From positions 300,564,642 to 300,628,641 of the forward strand of contig CM040123.1 in assembly GCA_022559845.1 (NCBI GenBank): a stretch of 64,000 nucleotides of DNA, read 5' to 3'. Below, piece after piece: positions 1-10,287 of this stretch (the first letter of the stretch is position 1; every line of letters begins with the position of its first letter). The notes beneath the pieces are model-generated. The model was given only the letters and a program-made list of their open reading frames with translations, did not search any database and was not told where the DNA came from. The position numbers and the translations under genes are program-made. Source of the DNA: Amorphophallus konjac. Its lineage: Eukaryota > Streptophyta > Magnoliopsida > Alismatales > Araceae.

Positions 1-1
1 A

Positions 2-681
2 TTGCTAGGTACTAGAATGAACTTCAACAAGGAAGGGTTGAGTTTTGAACCAACAAAGAAAAGGCCAATTGGGTTAAAAACTGTCACATTTGTTTCCTCT
101 TCTGATGCTTCCACCTTAAACACTACACCCAATCAAAGTCAACAAAAACATAGTGATAAAGGAAAAGAAAAGGTTGAAGTGGAAACCACTGAACTCCCTA
201 AGATGAAACCTCAAAAGTCTAAGAAGATTCAACCATCCCCACAGCATAGGTCGACACTTCCTTGGCCATCGCCCATTCAGGCTGCCAAACAAATTCAGCC
301 TCCCAGATGCCATTGTAACTGGGTTGTACATTCATACAGGTCGACACCACCTTGTTTTTGGGAAAATTATGATTCCTTTGTTCACCAATCTTATAAGCGT
401 CAAACCTCTAGGTGGCAAAATAGTTACTTTCAACCTAAAACCAACAAGTGGCCTTAATGGGTTAAGAAGCAAACTTCCTCAAATGCCTACAAAATCCAAC
501 AAAGAGCCTCTAAACAGAAAGTGAGTGTCAAAGCTGAAAAGAAAAATCAAATCCCTGTTCCAAGCAAACAAAACATGAATGCTATGAAGGTTTGGATTCC
601 AAAAAAAATGGTTTCATGTTTTAAAAATCTGAAGAGCTTGATGGGACCCAAATTTTGTTGGGTTCTAAACATCATTGCTTA
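2..681 (+). pseudogene. gag: el-1 gag, C-terminal part
   Basis: Capsid/nucleocapsid polyprotein of a copia element; only the C-terminal tail is in the window. It aligns with el-3 gag from the segment NFRKEGLGF (here NFNKEGLSF) to the end, where both carry a W-I-P-K motif before the stop. One in-frame stop (TAA 455-457) breaks it; reading then stays open to TAA 679-681. Tail composition is rich in Pro, Gln, Lys and Tyr, as in el-3. The pol reading frame is the same frame and starts directly after the 679-681 stop. The zinc knuckle and coiled coil of this gag would lie upstream of the window. Confidence 0.75.
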
Positions 682-3600
682 ATTGCTTGTGCAGGAGTGT
701 CTTGCAGTCATGCATAACAGGTGGTACCTTGATAGCGGTTGTTCAAGACACATGACTGGAGACAGAATAAAATTCTATTTCTTGATGGAAAAGGAAGGAG
801 GACACGTCACATTTGGAGGGGACAACAAAGGAAGAATCATTTGAACAGGAAATGTAGGTAAGAACCTCTCCAACTCCATTTGTGACGTGTTGCTAGTTGA
901 AGGTTTGAAATATAACTTGCTCAGCATAAGTCAATTGTGTGATAAAGGTTACAAAGTGTTGTTTGACTCTCATGAATGTAGAATCCTTGAACCAAAATCT
1001 GACAAGGTAAAATTTTCTGGCAAGAGAGTCAACAATGTTTACATGATTGACTTAGATAATTCTGCTCACTTAAACATTTGTCTTGCTGCACCAAAATCTG
1101 AGCCTGCATGGTTATGACATCGTAGACTAGGACATGCTAGCTACGATGTCTTACATAAACTTTTAAAGTATTCAATGGTGAATGGGTTGCCTGAAATATC
1201 TTTTAAACAAGAAAACAAATTGTGTGATGCATGAGCCCTAGGTAAACAAACAAGAAAATCCTTCAAGGGAAGATCTGAAAATATGTCATTCAAACCACTC
1301 GAGCTGATTCATATAGACCTATTTGGTCCAACCAGAACTGCTAGTTTAAGTGGTAGAAAATATGGATATGTCTTGGTGGATGATTTCTCTAGGTTCACAT
1401 GGGTTTTCTTTCTCACACATAAAAATGATGCTTTTGATGACTTTCAGGCACTCTACATGAAGATAAAGCAGGACGGTGAGTTTAAAATCTCCAAGCTTCA
1501 ATCTGATCATGGTGGTGAATTTAAAAATACTGAATTCTATAATCTTTGCAGGGCTGAAGGCATTTCACATCGGTTTTCATCACCAAGAACCCTAGAGCAA
1601 AATGGTGTAGTTGAAAGAAGGAATCGAACACTCATAGAAATGGCAAGAACAATGTTTGCCGAACGGCAACTTTCAAGGAGATTTTGGGCTGAAGCGGTAA
1701 ACACGGCTTGTTACATTATCAACCGATCTATGGTAAGGCCATACACCAAAAAGACTCTTTATGCGTTGTTGAAAGGTAAAAAGCCTTCTCTCATACATAT
1801 GAAAGTGTTTGGGTCAAAATGCTTCTTCCACGATAATGACAAAAGAGATTTAGATAAATTCAAGCCCAAGAGCGATGAAGGTATATTCCTTGGATATTCT
1901 GATAGATCTAGGGCTTATAGAATTTACAATGTTAAGAGTCAAACTGTGAAAGAATCACCCCATGTTTCCTTTAATGAATATCATGATGATTCTAAAAATG
2001 ATAACTATTGCAAAAAAAATGATGAAGATGGAGAATTCCTAAGCATGATGGAAAAGAATGATCCTCCACAAGAAGAAACAAGAGAAGATGGTGACCTAGC
2101 TGAATCAAGCAATGCAAGGAATCAAGCTCCAGGAGAAGGTAATGATTCTACATACATTAGAATTCTTCAGGATCATCCTTTAGAAAATGTCATTGGTAGC
2201 TTGAATGATCCACCTAGAACAAGGTCACATTTTAGAATTGTGGAAGAATTAGATCAACTTGCTCTTGTCTCCCAGATTGAACCCAAGAATATTGATGAAG
2301 CATTAAAGGATGAAAACTGCATAAATTCAATGCAAGACGAGTTAAACCAGTTTGAAAGAAATAAAGTTTGACATCTTGTTCCTAGACCATCATCATAATC
2401 TGTCATAGGCACTAAATGGGTCCTGAGGAACAAACTCAGTGAGGATGTCAAGATCATAAGAAACAAGGATAGATTGGTGACTCAAGGGTATAATCAAGTG
2501 TTTGGGGTAGAGTTTTTAGAATCTTATGCCCCAGTTGCTAGACTTGAAGCCATCAGAATTTTACTTGCCTTTGCATGCTCCCTTAGAATAAAGATATACC
2601 AAATGGATGTAAAAAGTACTTTCTTGAATGGATTGATCAAAGAAGAAGTCTATGTTGAGCAGCCCCCTGGATTTGAAAACTCTAACCATACAGATTTTTT
2701 ATACAAGCTAGACAGGGCGCTTTATGGATTGAAGCAAGCACCAAGAGCTTGGTATGAGAGACTAAGCTCGTTCCTCATTAAAAAAGGGTACAGACGAGGT
2801 AAGGTAGACCAAACACTTTTCACCAAGAAGCAAGGTAAGAACATATTGATTGTTCAGATTTATGTTGATGATATTGTGTTTGATTCTACTAAATCTGAAA
2901 TGTGTGAGGAATTTACTAACCTCATGACTAGTGAATTCGAGATTAGCCTAATGGGAGAACTCCAATTTTTTCTCGGTTTACAGGTCAACCAAGGAGAAGA
3001 TGGGTGCTTCATAAGTCAAGCTAAATACATCAAGGAGCTATTGAAAAGATTCGACATGATAAGTTATAAAATAATTATAACTCCTATGAGCACCACAACA
3101 TCACTGGATTCGGATGAAAATGGTAAATTAGTGGATGCAAATATCTATAGAGGTATGGTCGGCTCTTTACTTTATTTGACTGCATCCCGACCAGGTATCT
3201 AGTTTAGTGTTTGCCTCTGTGCTAGATTTTAAGCTAATCCTTGAGAATCCCACTTGACTTCCGTCAAACGTATCCTTAGATATCTTGCCGGCACTCAAGA
3301 TTTAAGATTGTGGTATCCATCATCATGTGATTTATCTCTTTTATCTTATTCTGATGCGGACTACGCTGGATGCAAGCTGGATCGCAAGAGTACTAGTGGC
3401 TACTGCCAGTTTTTGGGCGGGTGTTTAGTTTCTTGGGCCTCCAAGAAATAACACTCGGTTGCTCTCTCAACCGTAGAAGCAGAATATGTTACTGCGGGGA
3501 GCTGTGGCACCCAAGTGTTGTGGATTAAACACCAACTCCAAGACTACTTAGTGGATTTTGATTGTGTCCCGATTCCGTGTGATAACACCAGTGCTATCAA

Positions 3601-3817
3601 CCTTGCAAAAAATCCAATCTATCACTCTAGGACCAAACATATTGAAATTAGGCATCACTTCATTAGAGATGAGGTCTTTAAGAAGAACTTTGAACTGCAT
3701 TTTGTTGATACATTAAATCAGATTGCTGATTTCTTTACCAAGCCCTTGTGTAATGACAGGTTTACAACACTCAGAAGGGAACTTGGTCTTTGCAGACCTC
3801 AGGTTACTAAAAATTGA
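682..3817 (+). pseudogene. pol: el-1 pol (PR-INT-RT-RNase H), nine nonsense codons
   Basis: Copia polyprotein. Protease DSGCSRHMTGD with the catalytic Asp codon at 731. Integrase zinc region HRRLGHAS ... CDA (second Cys codon now TGA), then the catalytic core with IDLFGPTR, SDHGGEF and EQNGVVERRNR. RT with the YVDD active site at 2861-2872. RNase H with [19 protein letters not shown] and TKHIEIRHHFIRDEV at the end. Stops in the one frame: 842, 1115, 1232, 2369, 2396, 3200, 3230, 3242 and 3449; several replace Trp, Cys or Gln codons kept in el-3. No frameshift is needed to read it end to end, so decay here is by base substitution. Ends TGA 3815-3817. Confidence 0.9.
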
Positions 3818-4704
3818 AATGATGATCTTGTTCAATTTAGTTGTGCATTTTTGCAGATTGGTTTCCATGCATTGTTTATATGTAATTATGTCATTTTGCA
3901 TATAGTGTAGCATTGCATGTAGTCTTGTTGCATAATAAAGTTAAATTCATGTTCACGATACATTGCATGGTTTGTGTAGCATCATTCTTGCATGGCTATG
4001 GTATATTAAATGTTGATGTATAGAAAGGCAGGCTATGCTTGTTTAGAAGCACTCAACATGCGTGAGGATTCACCTCTGCCAAGTACCAGGCGCCACTGTC
4101 GCATATAGGCCATATAGTAAGGGGGAGTTATCTCTTTGAAGCATTCATGCATATGTTTCACCTTCATTATGTTGTCATTAATAAGTGTACAACCACGTGT
4201 TGGGTCATGCATTTCATCTCTGCCAACTTCATGTTTGACCAGGTCAACCCCTGCATGGTATAAGTCAACCTCTCCTTGAGAATTATCATTGCACTTGATT
4301 GCAAACATAACTCCTTGAGTGTATCCATTGCATATCCCTAGGGGGAGTCTTGTTACTTTTCTTAATCTTTTGCAATCTGAACTTCAAATGGCCTCCAGTT
4401 TGAATATGAGATCATGAGACAGACAGACCAATGGTGTAAGAGCTTTCTATTATATGAACTGATGATTATCCATCCAATGAAAGTGGTTCAAATTTAATGA
4501 TTTCCTTGAAGTTCTAAAATATCTGTTATGAAATCATCTATGTTCTGTGATTTTTAATAGACCTTAACTAGAGATTACTTGTTGTGCCTTGAATGACTAT
4601 CCTGAATTCTGAAAATTCAAAATTCATGACAACCTTGGTGATACTCTAGAGCTAAGTATTATTTTTAAACACCTTGATGAGCTGAAATTCCTGAAAGTCA
4701 ATTT

Positions 4705-4985
4705 GACAGAGCAATGATATTGTTGCACGGAGAAATATGTCACGTCATCAAAACAAGTGACAAATGATACGTCATGATGTGCCCCTGTTATCTCTGTCTT
4801 GATTATATTGGACTCTAAGCAGAGCAGTGGAACAGTTGCTGAGAAATATATCTCTTCATCAAAGAAATGAGGTCAGATATGTCATGAGGTGACAAAGCTA
4901 TCTCTGTTCAATCTGTAGCATAATAGTCAGTCTTACCAAATACCTAGGAATACTGGCGTCTAAACAACGTGTATTCTTATGGATA
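4705..4985 (+). other. el-1 conserved 3'-region modules (two copies of module A, one of module B)
   Basis: Module A appears twice (about 4705-4796 and 4820-4906). Its layout is CAGAGCA(A/G)TG, GAGAAA, TCATCAAA, a GTCATGA(T/G)GTG palindromic core, and TATCTCTG. Module B follows (about 4939-4985): a TACCTAGGAATACTGGCGTC half, then AACGTGTATTC. Both modules recur in the same order in el-2 (33383-33590) and el-3 (46795-47070), whose surrounding sequence is otherwise poorly alignable. Function unknown; an RNA structure is inferred. Confidence 0.6.
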
Positions 4986-5720
4986 GGAGACATGTACTAG
5001 ACTCGATTGCTCGTAAAATATGAGTCTTGTGCCTTCAAATGCAAAAGATCATGAAAAATAGTGCTGAAATCATTAAATTACATGCTTTAGTCATGCTTGT
5101 TTAAACTCAATACTAGTTTGTGCTATTCCCTTTGTAGTTATTGAATATTGATGTATAAGACAAGGGAAGGTTAAACACTACCATGATATGCACTTCTGGT
5201 TCATTTCTATTAAAACATGGATATAGATACTTTTCGAACTCTATTGTTGATCTCGGATTCCATTAACTTTGAACCATGTATATTGATCGCAGCCTGTTTC
5301 GATTTGCATATAATGGCTTACTCTCAACTCCTATTCAGCTCTGGTCTTTAAGACATTTGTCACCATCTCTACCTTATCCCTCCTTTTTGCTATTGTCAAA
5401 GGGGGAGAAGAAAATCCTTTTTGTGAGTTGTCCTAGGGGGAGAATTTTTTTTTGTGAGTGATGTGGGAGAATAATGTGTGAGACGGGAGAGAATAATTTT
5501 TGTCGTTGCTGATGGGAGAGAGAGTGAATTCATGCTCATCCTGTTCATCTTATGCATACATTCATGCACGTATTTGCATAGCATTCACATGCTTTGATCA
5601 TCCATGCATACATATCCGCATTCACATGTTTTCATCATCATGGATCTTGAGCCGCATATGTTATAAAATTTGCCATCTTGGACATTACTGCCACATAATG
5701 ACTCACAGTGTTGCCATCAT

Positions 5721-5735
5721 CAAAAGGGGGGAGAA
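5721..5735 (+). promoter_or_regulatory. el-1 polypurine tract (plus-strand primer)
   Basis: CAAAAGGGGGGAGAA immediately before the LTR start TGTTGTG, the expected place of the primer for plus-strand DNA synthesis. El-2 and el-3 have AAAAAGGGGGAGA at the same place. Confidence 0.85.
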
Positions 5736-7297
5736 TGTTGTGCCCCTGTGGTCATTTGATATTCATGGTTTTAATAATGGCTAAACACTATAAGTCATTG
5801 ATGTTTTCCACTCTCATTTGACTAAAATACTTGATGTTCTTTCATGACAGATATGCCAAGGAATGGAGTGGAGATGGCAAAAGTGAAAGCCTAATGATCG
5901 CGCCCAAGTAAGGATGAAAATCCCTTCAAGAAGAGTCAACACTTGGTACAAAAGAGTTGATGCACAATGAAGCATAGACAAGTCACATAGCCAAGGTCGA
6001 TGAAGACTCAATAGAAATCCTCAAGATTCTGCCAAGTTTGATGCCACAGACGTGAATGGGCTGCTAAAGGGATTAAGGTATTGAAGAGGAGAAACTTGGG
6101 ATTTCCCCAGCCAGCGGTCGACCGCCGGTCCAAGATCGGTCGACCGCCGGTCCAAGATCGGTCGACCGACAGCCAGCGGTCAACCGCCCAGTAAGGGGCG
6201 GTCAACCGATTTTCCCAGCAACCAAATGTCCAAAACTTGTAAAATTCTGGTCAACCGCCAACCCCGATGCAGCAATGTTTGACTTTGTTTTCCACCTCAA
6301 GGCCAGCCCCTTTCCTTGTAATTATTTAATCCTAAAGTCACCCAATCTCCCATGGATTGTGGATCTGGTCTGGGGGGTGTCTATTGACCATCCAAAGAGA
6401 GATAAAACTCATGCAAGAGGGTTAGAAACCCTAGTTGATCATTTGGATCAAAGGAGATCAAGGGAGGCTTGTGGAGGCTGTTCAAAGAAGAAGGTACTGT
6501 AGCCGTGAATAGTACTTCGTGCAGAGTTCTTCATCCATTCCAAGGGATTCAAGCCAAGATCTGAAGCCATCAATCTCCAAGTAAGTGTAGAAGCAAGCAA
6601 GCTCTCAAGGGAGATTAAATCTGCATCCTTAAACCTCTTCATCAACTCAAGGGGATCAAAAGAAAGATCAAAGCTACATTCATAACTCTCTCCATCAACT
6701 CAAAGGGGTTCAAGGAAGATTATCTCACAAGGAAGAAGATACCATTGAAGCATCAGATTCAAGCTCCATCAATTTTAGACAAGATCTATTTCATTCTAGC
6801 ATATCTCTATATCTTGTTTGAGCATTTTCATCTTGTTCTCTTTTCATTTTGTTCAAACCATTGAAACTGAAGATCGTCCCTACCGGTGGTTGGTAGGAAG
6901 GGAATCGAAAGTTGTCCGATCTGCGCTGTTGACGTCCCTACCTGTGGTTAGTAGGAAGACAATTAGAGGTCTTTTCAATTTACGGTTTGGTGCGCTGCAC
7001 TAGTGGAGCCTCACCGAGTTTGGAGAGGGTTGGACGTAGGACTGGGGATTCAGTCTAAACAACCTTAAAATCTCATGTGTTGTGGTTTGATTGTGCGATT
7101 GCTTTGTGTTACATGCATGCTTAGGTTCAATCTCTATATTTCTTATTCATCCGGCTAAGCCAATCGTTGTGTCCTTCGCTAAGCTAGTTATATTCCGCTG
7201 CGATTCTCCTTATCTAGCTTTAAAGAGGGGTGTTCTATGAAAAGAGGGGCAGATCTATTCACCCCTCCCCTCTAGATCCGCTATCCACTACTCAACA
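5736..7297 (+). repeat. el-1 3' LTR (1562 bp)
   Basis: Begins TGTTGTGCCCC directly after the polypurine tract and ends CTCAACA, with TCTATTCACCCCTCCCCTCTAG-like text near the end that is also found close to the LTR ends of el-3. The flank after it continues a sequence seen uninterrupted at 18216, so the right border is firm. The partner LTR is outside the window, so no age can be read. Confidence 0.85.
6112..6211 (+). repeat. palindrome cluster in el-1 LTR
   Basis: Clustered GGTCGACCG and GGTCAACCG palindromes separated by CCGGTCCAAGAT repeats. CpG-rich palindrome clusters upstream of the core promoter are a known trait of Sirevirus LTRs. In el-2 and el-3 the same place holds GCGTCAACGC/GCGTCGACGC pairs, a different sequence with the same design. 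Confidence 0.65.
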
Positions 7298-7895
7298 TCT
7301 CGTGCCATCATATGAACAGTTTGCCGCTCAGTAGGAGACTACCCCGCAAGCAGCCAAAGGTAATGCTATCTTTCTTTGCGGACTATAAGATTATTTCTTC
7401 CACGGCACCTTCATTCATCATTTTTTTTGACATTTTCTCCATTGAGTGATAGCTCAAGAAATATCTGCTGCTATTGTGAATATCGAGGAGATCGCCAAGG
7501 CGACAGAGGATGTGGAACCCCCCGCCGCGGTCATGGTGGAGGCAACTAAGACAGTTGGGGCTGTAGGGGAGAATCTCCCATTATTCAGAAAGACATCAGA
7601 CTTCCTTCCCCCACGCCGGCTAGTGAGGCCGAAGGTGAGCCAAGTGACTCTGATCTTTCTGAATCTTCTTTTCCTGATGATCTTTTGACCCTGCCCTATG
7701 CATCTCTTTGTGCTGTAGTGGCCGAAGTAGTCAGTACTGAGGCTAGGACACCTGCTGTGGACGTCCCTTTGTAGCAAGAAGGACATAAAACTGTGTTGAA
7801 GAAGGGTGCTATCCCATTGCGGCGTGTGATCACCCTCTTAGCAGCTCATAAGGCAACAGAAGCAGCGGGCCAACTCGAGCCTAGTGTAGATATCT
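7298..7895 (+). pseudogene. extra ORF, middle exons, copy 1
   Basis: Same sequence as 18216-18812. A splice-like GTAATGCTATC donor (about 7359) and TGATAG (7446-7451), the degraded form of the TGACAG acceptor of copy 2, bracket a probable intron. Downstream text reads as an acidic, Ser/Glu/Val-rich protein (ASEAEGEPSDSDLSESSF in copy 2). In copy 1 the reading frame is broken (premature stops, for example TAG at 7772-7774 inside the Q-E-E-G-H region). The left edge is cut by el-1 and the right edge by element N at TATCT. I do not recognise the domain. A plant-mobile-domain-type tail is a guess only, from family knowledge that gypsy elements may carry such ORFs. Confidence 0.5.
7891..7895 (+). 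repeat. target-site duplication of element N, left
   Basis: TATCT directly before the LTR start TGGTGC, matched by TATCT at 14040-14044 directly after the 3' LTR. The same TATCT flanks the N fragments at 18813, 20156 and 22380. Confidence 0.8.
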
Positions 7896-9946
7896 TGGTG
7901 CGGACACACGCCGCAATATGCCTTGGTGGGCGAGCATATGCCGGGGCCCGCTTAGCTCGCGGATGACGTGGACGGATCGGCCGAGCCATCATCTTTATTT
8001 CACTTGTTTTTAGGCCATGTTGGGCCCTATTGTAGTCCTTGTTGGACAATTGTGTTAAATATGGCAAATGGGCTAGGCTAGGTGTTGGGTTAGAGTTAAT
8101 GGGCCTTTGGGCCTTAATTGGGCCAAAGGGGGCTTCAATGTGAACATGCCTAATGTGTTAGCATGCTAGGTATGAAAATGGAAATGGGATGGAGGCTAGG
8201 TGGCTGGTGGAAGGTGGCTACCCCCCCCCTTTATTGGTCCAAGGTAGGCTACCTACCAAACTTGGACTTCCCACCTTTGAATTTTCAAAGGGAGGAAGCT
8301 TTCTTCCTCTCCCCTTGGTCTCCCCCCCCCCCATGATCCAAGGTGCACACCCCCTCATCCCTCCCCTCTCTCCCACAAAATTCCCAACCCCCACCCTTGC
8401 CATGCTCTATATAAGAGGATGTATAGTGTCATTTGTAGAAAAAAATGAAGAATTAATGAAAGGTTATTACATTTTGTGCCAAGAGGAAGCCAAAGGCCCT
8501 CCTCCTCTCTCCTCTCTCCCCCTTGCAGATGGATTTCTGCCAATTCTAGAGGTGTGAAGCCTCCCCCATCTCCCCTTCTCTGAGTGAGATGCTCAGCTCC
8601 GCCGCCGCCACCGCCATCATGCCGCCATCGCACCGCCACCGCCATCGCTAGAGTTCTGTCCAAATCAGGACAGAACCTCAAATCCGTAATTTTATATTTT
8701 TCTTCTGTTGTCTGATCGACCCCAAATTTTGAGAGTTTGTTCATCTTGTTATCCCCAATCTCTAGTTTAATTTTTGCGTCATTCTGCAACCGTTTGGTAT
8801 TTTTCCCGTATTTTTGTTCTTCCCCCCAGTAATCTGCTAGTTTACAGATCTGTGGTACAGTGTCCTGTTGTGGTATTTTTCCCACCCCCTTAGCCCTCTC
8901 CAGAAAATCTCCAAAAATTACCAAGTGTTCCTCACGTACCCGCCGTTCCACCATAATTTTTATGGAGTCTAGATATTTCATTTTCCTTCGGTCAAAGTTC
9001 ATTTTTAGGGTCAACTCAGTCTGTCATGTGTGTCTGTCAGTCCGAGCCAGCAAAAACATTTGTGGCACAGTCATTTTAGTTTTCAATCCATTCACTTGTT
9101 GAATTGGAAAAAAATACATGTATGTCTATGAGTCCACTTTCCAACGGCACAAACCACGCCTCGATCCGCCTCCGGATCTGAGCACAAAAATTCCGGTCGT
9201 GGAGGCGCGCAAATCTATTCCGTGAACAGACCAACAGAGGTAGCATTAAAATAAATATTGCAAAAATATCAAAGCTCAATTTCAGGAATCGCCACTTCAA
9301 GGAGTCAACCAGGGACGTCCTGCCATCGTCCCAGCCAAGCGTCGCCTTCAGAAGACTCAAGGAGGACGACGTCCCTTTGGAAGCCATTACTTGCTATCTT
9401 GTAACTCAGAACCGAGTCGGCGCAGCACCGAGTCGGCGCAGTACCGAGTCGAGCCAGTAGCCCGGTTCCACCCCGAGAGCCCTTCCGACTTGTTGCCCGT
9501 CAACCCAAGATCGGTCCTCCCGGGCCCCACTTGTAGCCCTTTACCTCCATGGGTGGAGTGGGCAAGAAATCACTATTGTAATTAGTGAATAATTATTTTT
9601 ACTGGGAGTTACAGTACTTGGCCGGGGTCGTCTTCCCCACGCCCGGAGCGTGGAGGTACACTCACCACCCTCCTCGTAGGTACTTTACTTATCTCATATA
9701 TGTTTGTATGCCGCTGCTAGTGATAGGCTATTAGCTCGCTTTACTTTCATCACCGCTGCGAGAGAGAGTGAGACCCGTCCCGTGACCCAATCCGGGCACG
9801 AGAGAGAGCCGACCACCCTAGCTCACTGCCGGTTCCTCAACCGCACACGTCCAACGCTTCCCTCGCTTAGGGACGATCACGAGCTTGTTTAGAGTTCAAG
9901 GATTGAATATTAAATTGGAATCGAGTCCGCTATCCGTCCCGCATCA
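7896..9946 (+). repeat. element N 5' LTR
   Basis: Direct repeat of 11973-14039. Contains the TATATAAG box, CCG/CCA-rich trinucleotide runs at about 8590-8650, long C runs near 8220 and 8325, and a GAGAGAG-rich 3' third. Several open frames inside (for example 8189-8557 and its antisense 8355-9014) exist only because of C/G runs and are not credible genes. The starting text is also what ends the extra ORF in reading: its last ~22 codons belong to the LTR. Confidence 0.85.
8408..8415 (+). promoter_or_regulatory. TATA box, element N 5' LTR
   Basis: TATATAAG inside GCTCTATATAAGAGG, found at the same place in the 3' LTR (12489-12496). It is the only strong TATA-like word in this part of the LTR, so the U3/R boundary is inferred about 30 bp downstream. 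Confidence 0.65.
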
Positions 9947-9949
9947 GAT

Positions 9950-9961
9950 TGGTATCAGAAC
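9950..9961 (+). promoter_or_regulatory. element N primer-binding site
   Basis: TGGTATCAGAAC three bases after the LTR end CATCA. It differs by one base from the TGGTATCAGAGC that serves el-2 and el-3, complementary to the 3' end of plant initiator-Met tRNA. Confidence 0.75.
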
Positions 9962-10145
9962 AGAAGGTTGAGTCTAGGGTAGTATTTGGTATAAAACAAA
10001 AAAAAAAGTGTCTAAGTCTAGGTGTCACATTTGCATTCCTTTATTCGGTATATCAAAAGCTGTTGTCCGAACGTTAGGTTACGCCTATCGGGAAGGTCGC
10101 ACATTTGCGAGAGAGGATCTTCGGATCCCGTAACTCCTCCAAGTA

Positions 10146-10245
10146 CCGGATATGGGTTGAGTCTAGGTTTGTAGTCGAGTCGGTACTCCATCTTTGCATT
10201 ATTGTTTTTGGGTCGTGTCTAGTCCTAGACTCAACCCATATCCGG
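10146..10245 (+). other. 22-bp perfect inverted repeat in the leader of element N
   Basis: The 22 bases at 10146-10167 (starting CCGGATATGGGTTGAG) are the exact reverse complement of 10224-10245, with a 56-base loop. It lies between the primer site and the ORF start, where packaging or dimerisation signals sit in retroelements. The role is inferred; only the symmetry is seen. Confidence 0.8.
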
Positions 10246-10287
10246 CCTTATCACCGTGTGTCTGCATGTCCACTACCCTCCACCACC

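Larger units (their letters stand above)
3818..5735 (+). other. el-1 long 3' non-coding region with repeated polypurine motifs
   Basis: About 1.9 kb between pol and the 3' LTR with no supported gene. GGGGGAG motifs occur at 4121, 4341, 5401, 5436 and 5726; the last abuts the LTR. Repeated polypurine motifs in this position are a known Sirevirus trait. No envelope-like ORF could be recognised. The segment around 3990-4110 resembles the same place in el-2 (CATGGTATATTAAATG and a degenerate AGTACCA box). Confidence 0.75.
1..7297 (+). mobile_element. el-1: 5'-truncated (by window) Sirevirus-type Ty1/copia retrotransposon
   Basis: Seen: gag end, then pol in the order protease, integrase, reverse transcriptase, RNase H (copia order), then about 1.9 kb of non-coding DNA with several GGGGGAG polypurine motifs, then an LTR that starts TGTTGTG and ends CAACA. 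Family knowledge: long gag, a long 3' region and repeated polypurine tracts mark the Sirevirus (SIRE/Maximus) lineage. The 5' LTR lies outside the window. The base pairs after the LTR (TCTCG, 7298-7302) match the uninterrupted copy of the target at 18216, which supports the right-hand end. The coding part is badly decayed, so the element is inactive. Confidence 0.88.

Noticed and set aside
4033..4308. 91-aa minus-strand frame in the el-1 3' region
   Set aside because: No domain, not kept in el-2 or el-3, and runs against the element.
3818..5735. Envelope-like ORF, as in some Sireviruses
   Set aside because: Searched between pol and 3' LTR of el-1, el-2 and el-3; only short frames without signal peptide, membrane segment or shared text.
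8189..9014. Open frames of 122 and 219 aa inside the element N 5' LTR (and 12266-12832 in the 3' LTR)
   Set aside because: They overlap on opposite strands, run through C runs and CCG repeats, and are broken differently in the two LTRs.
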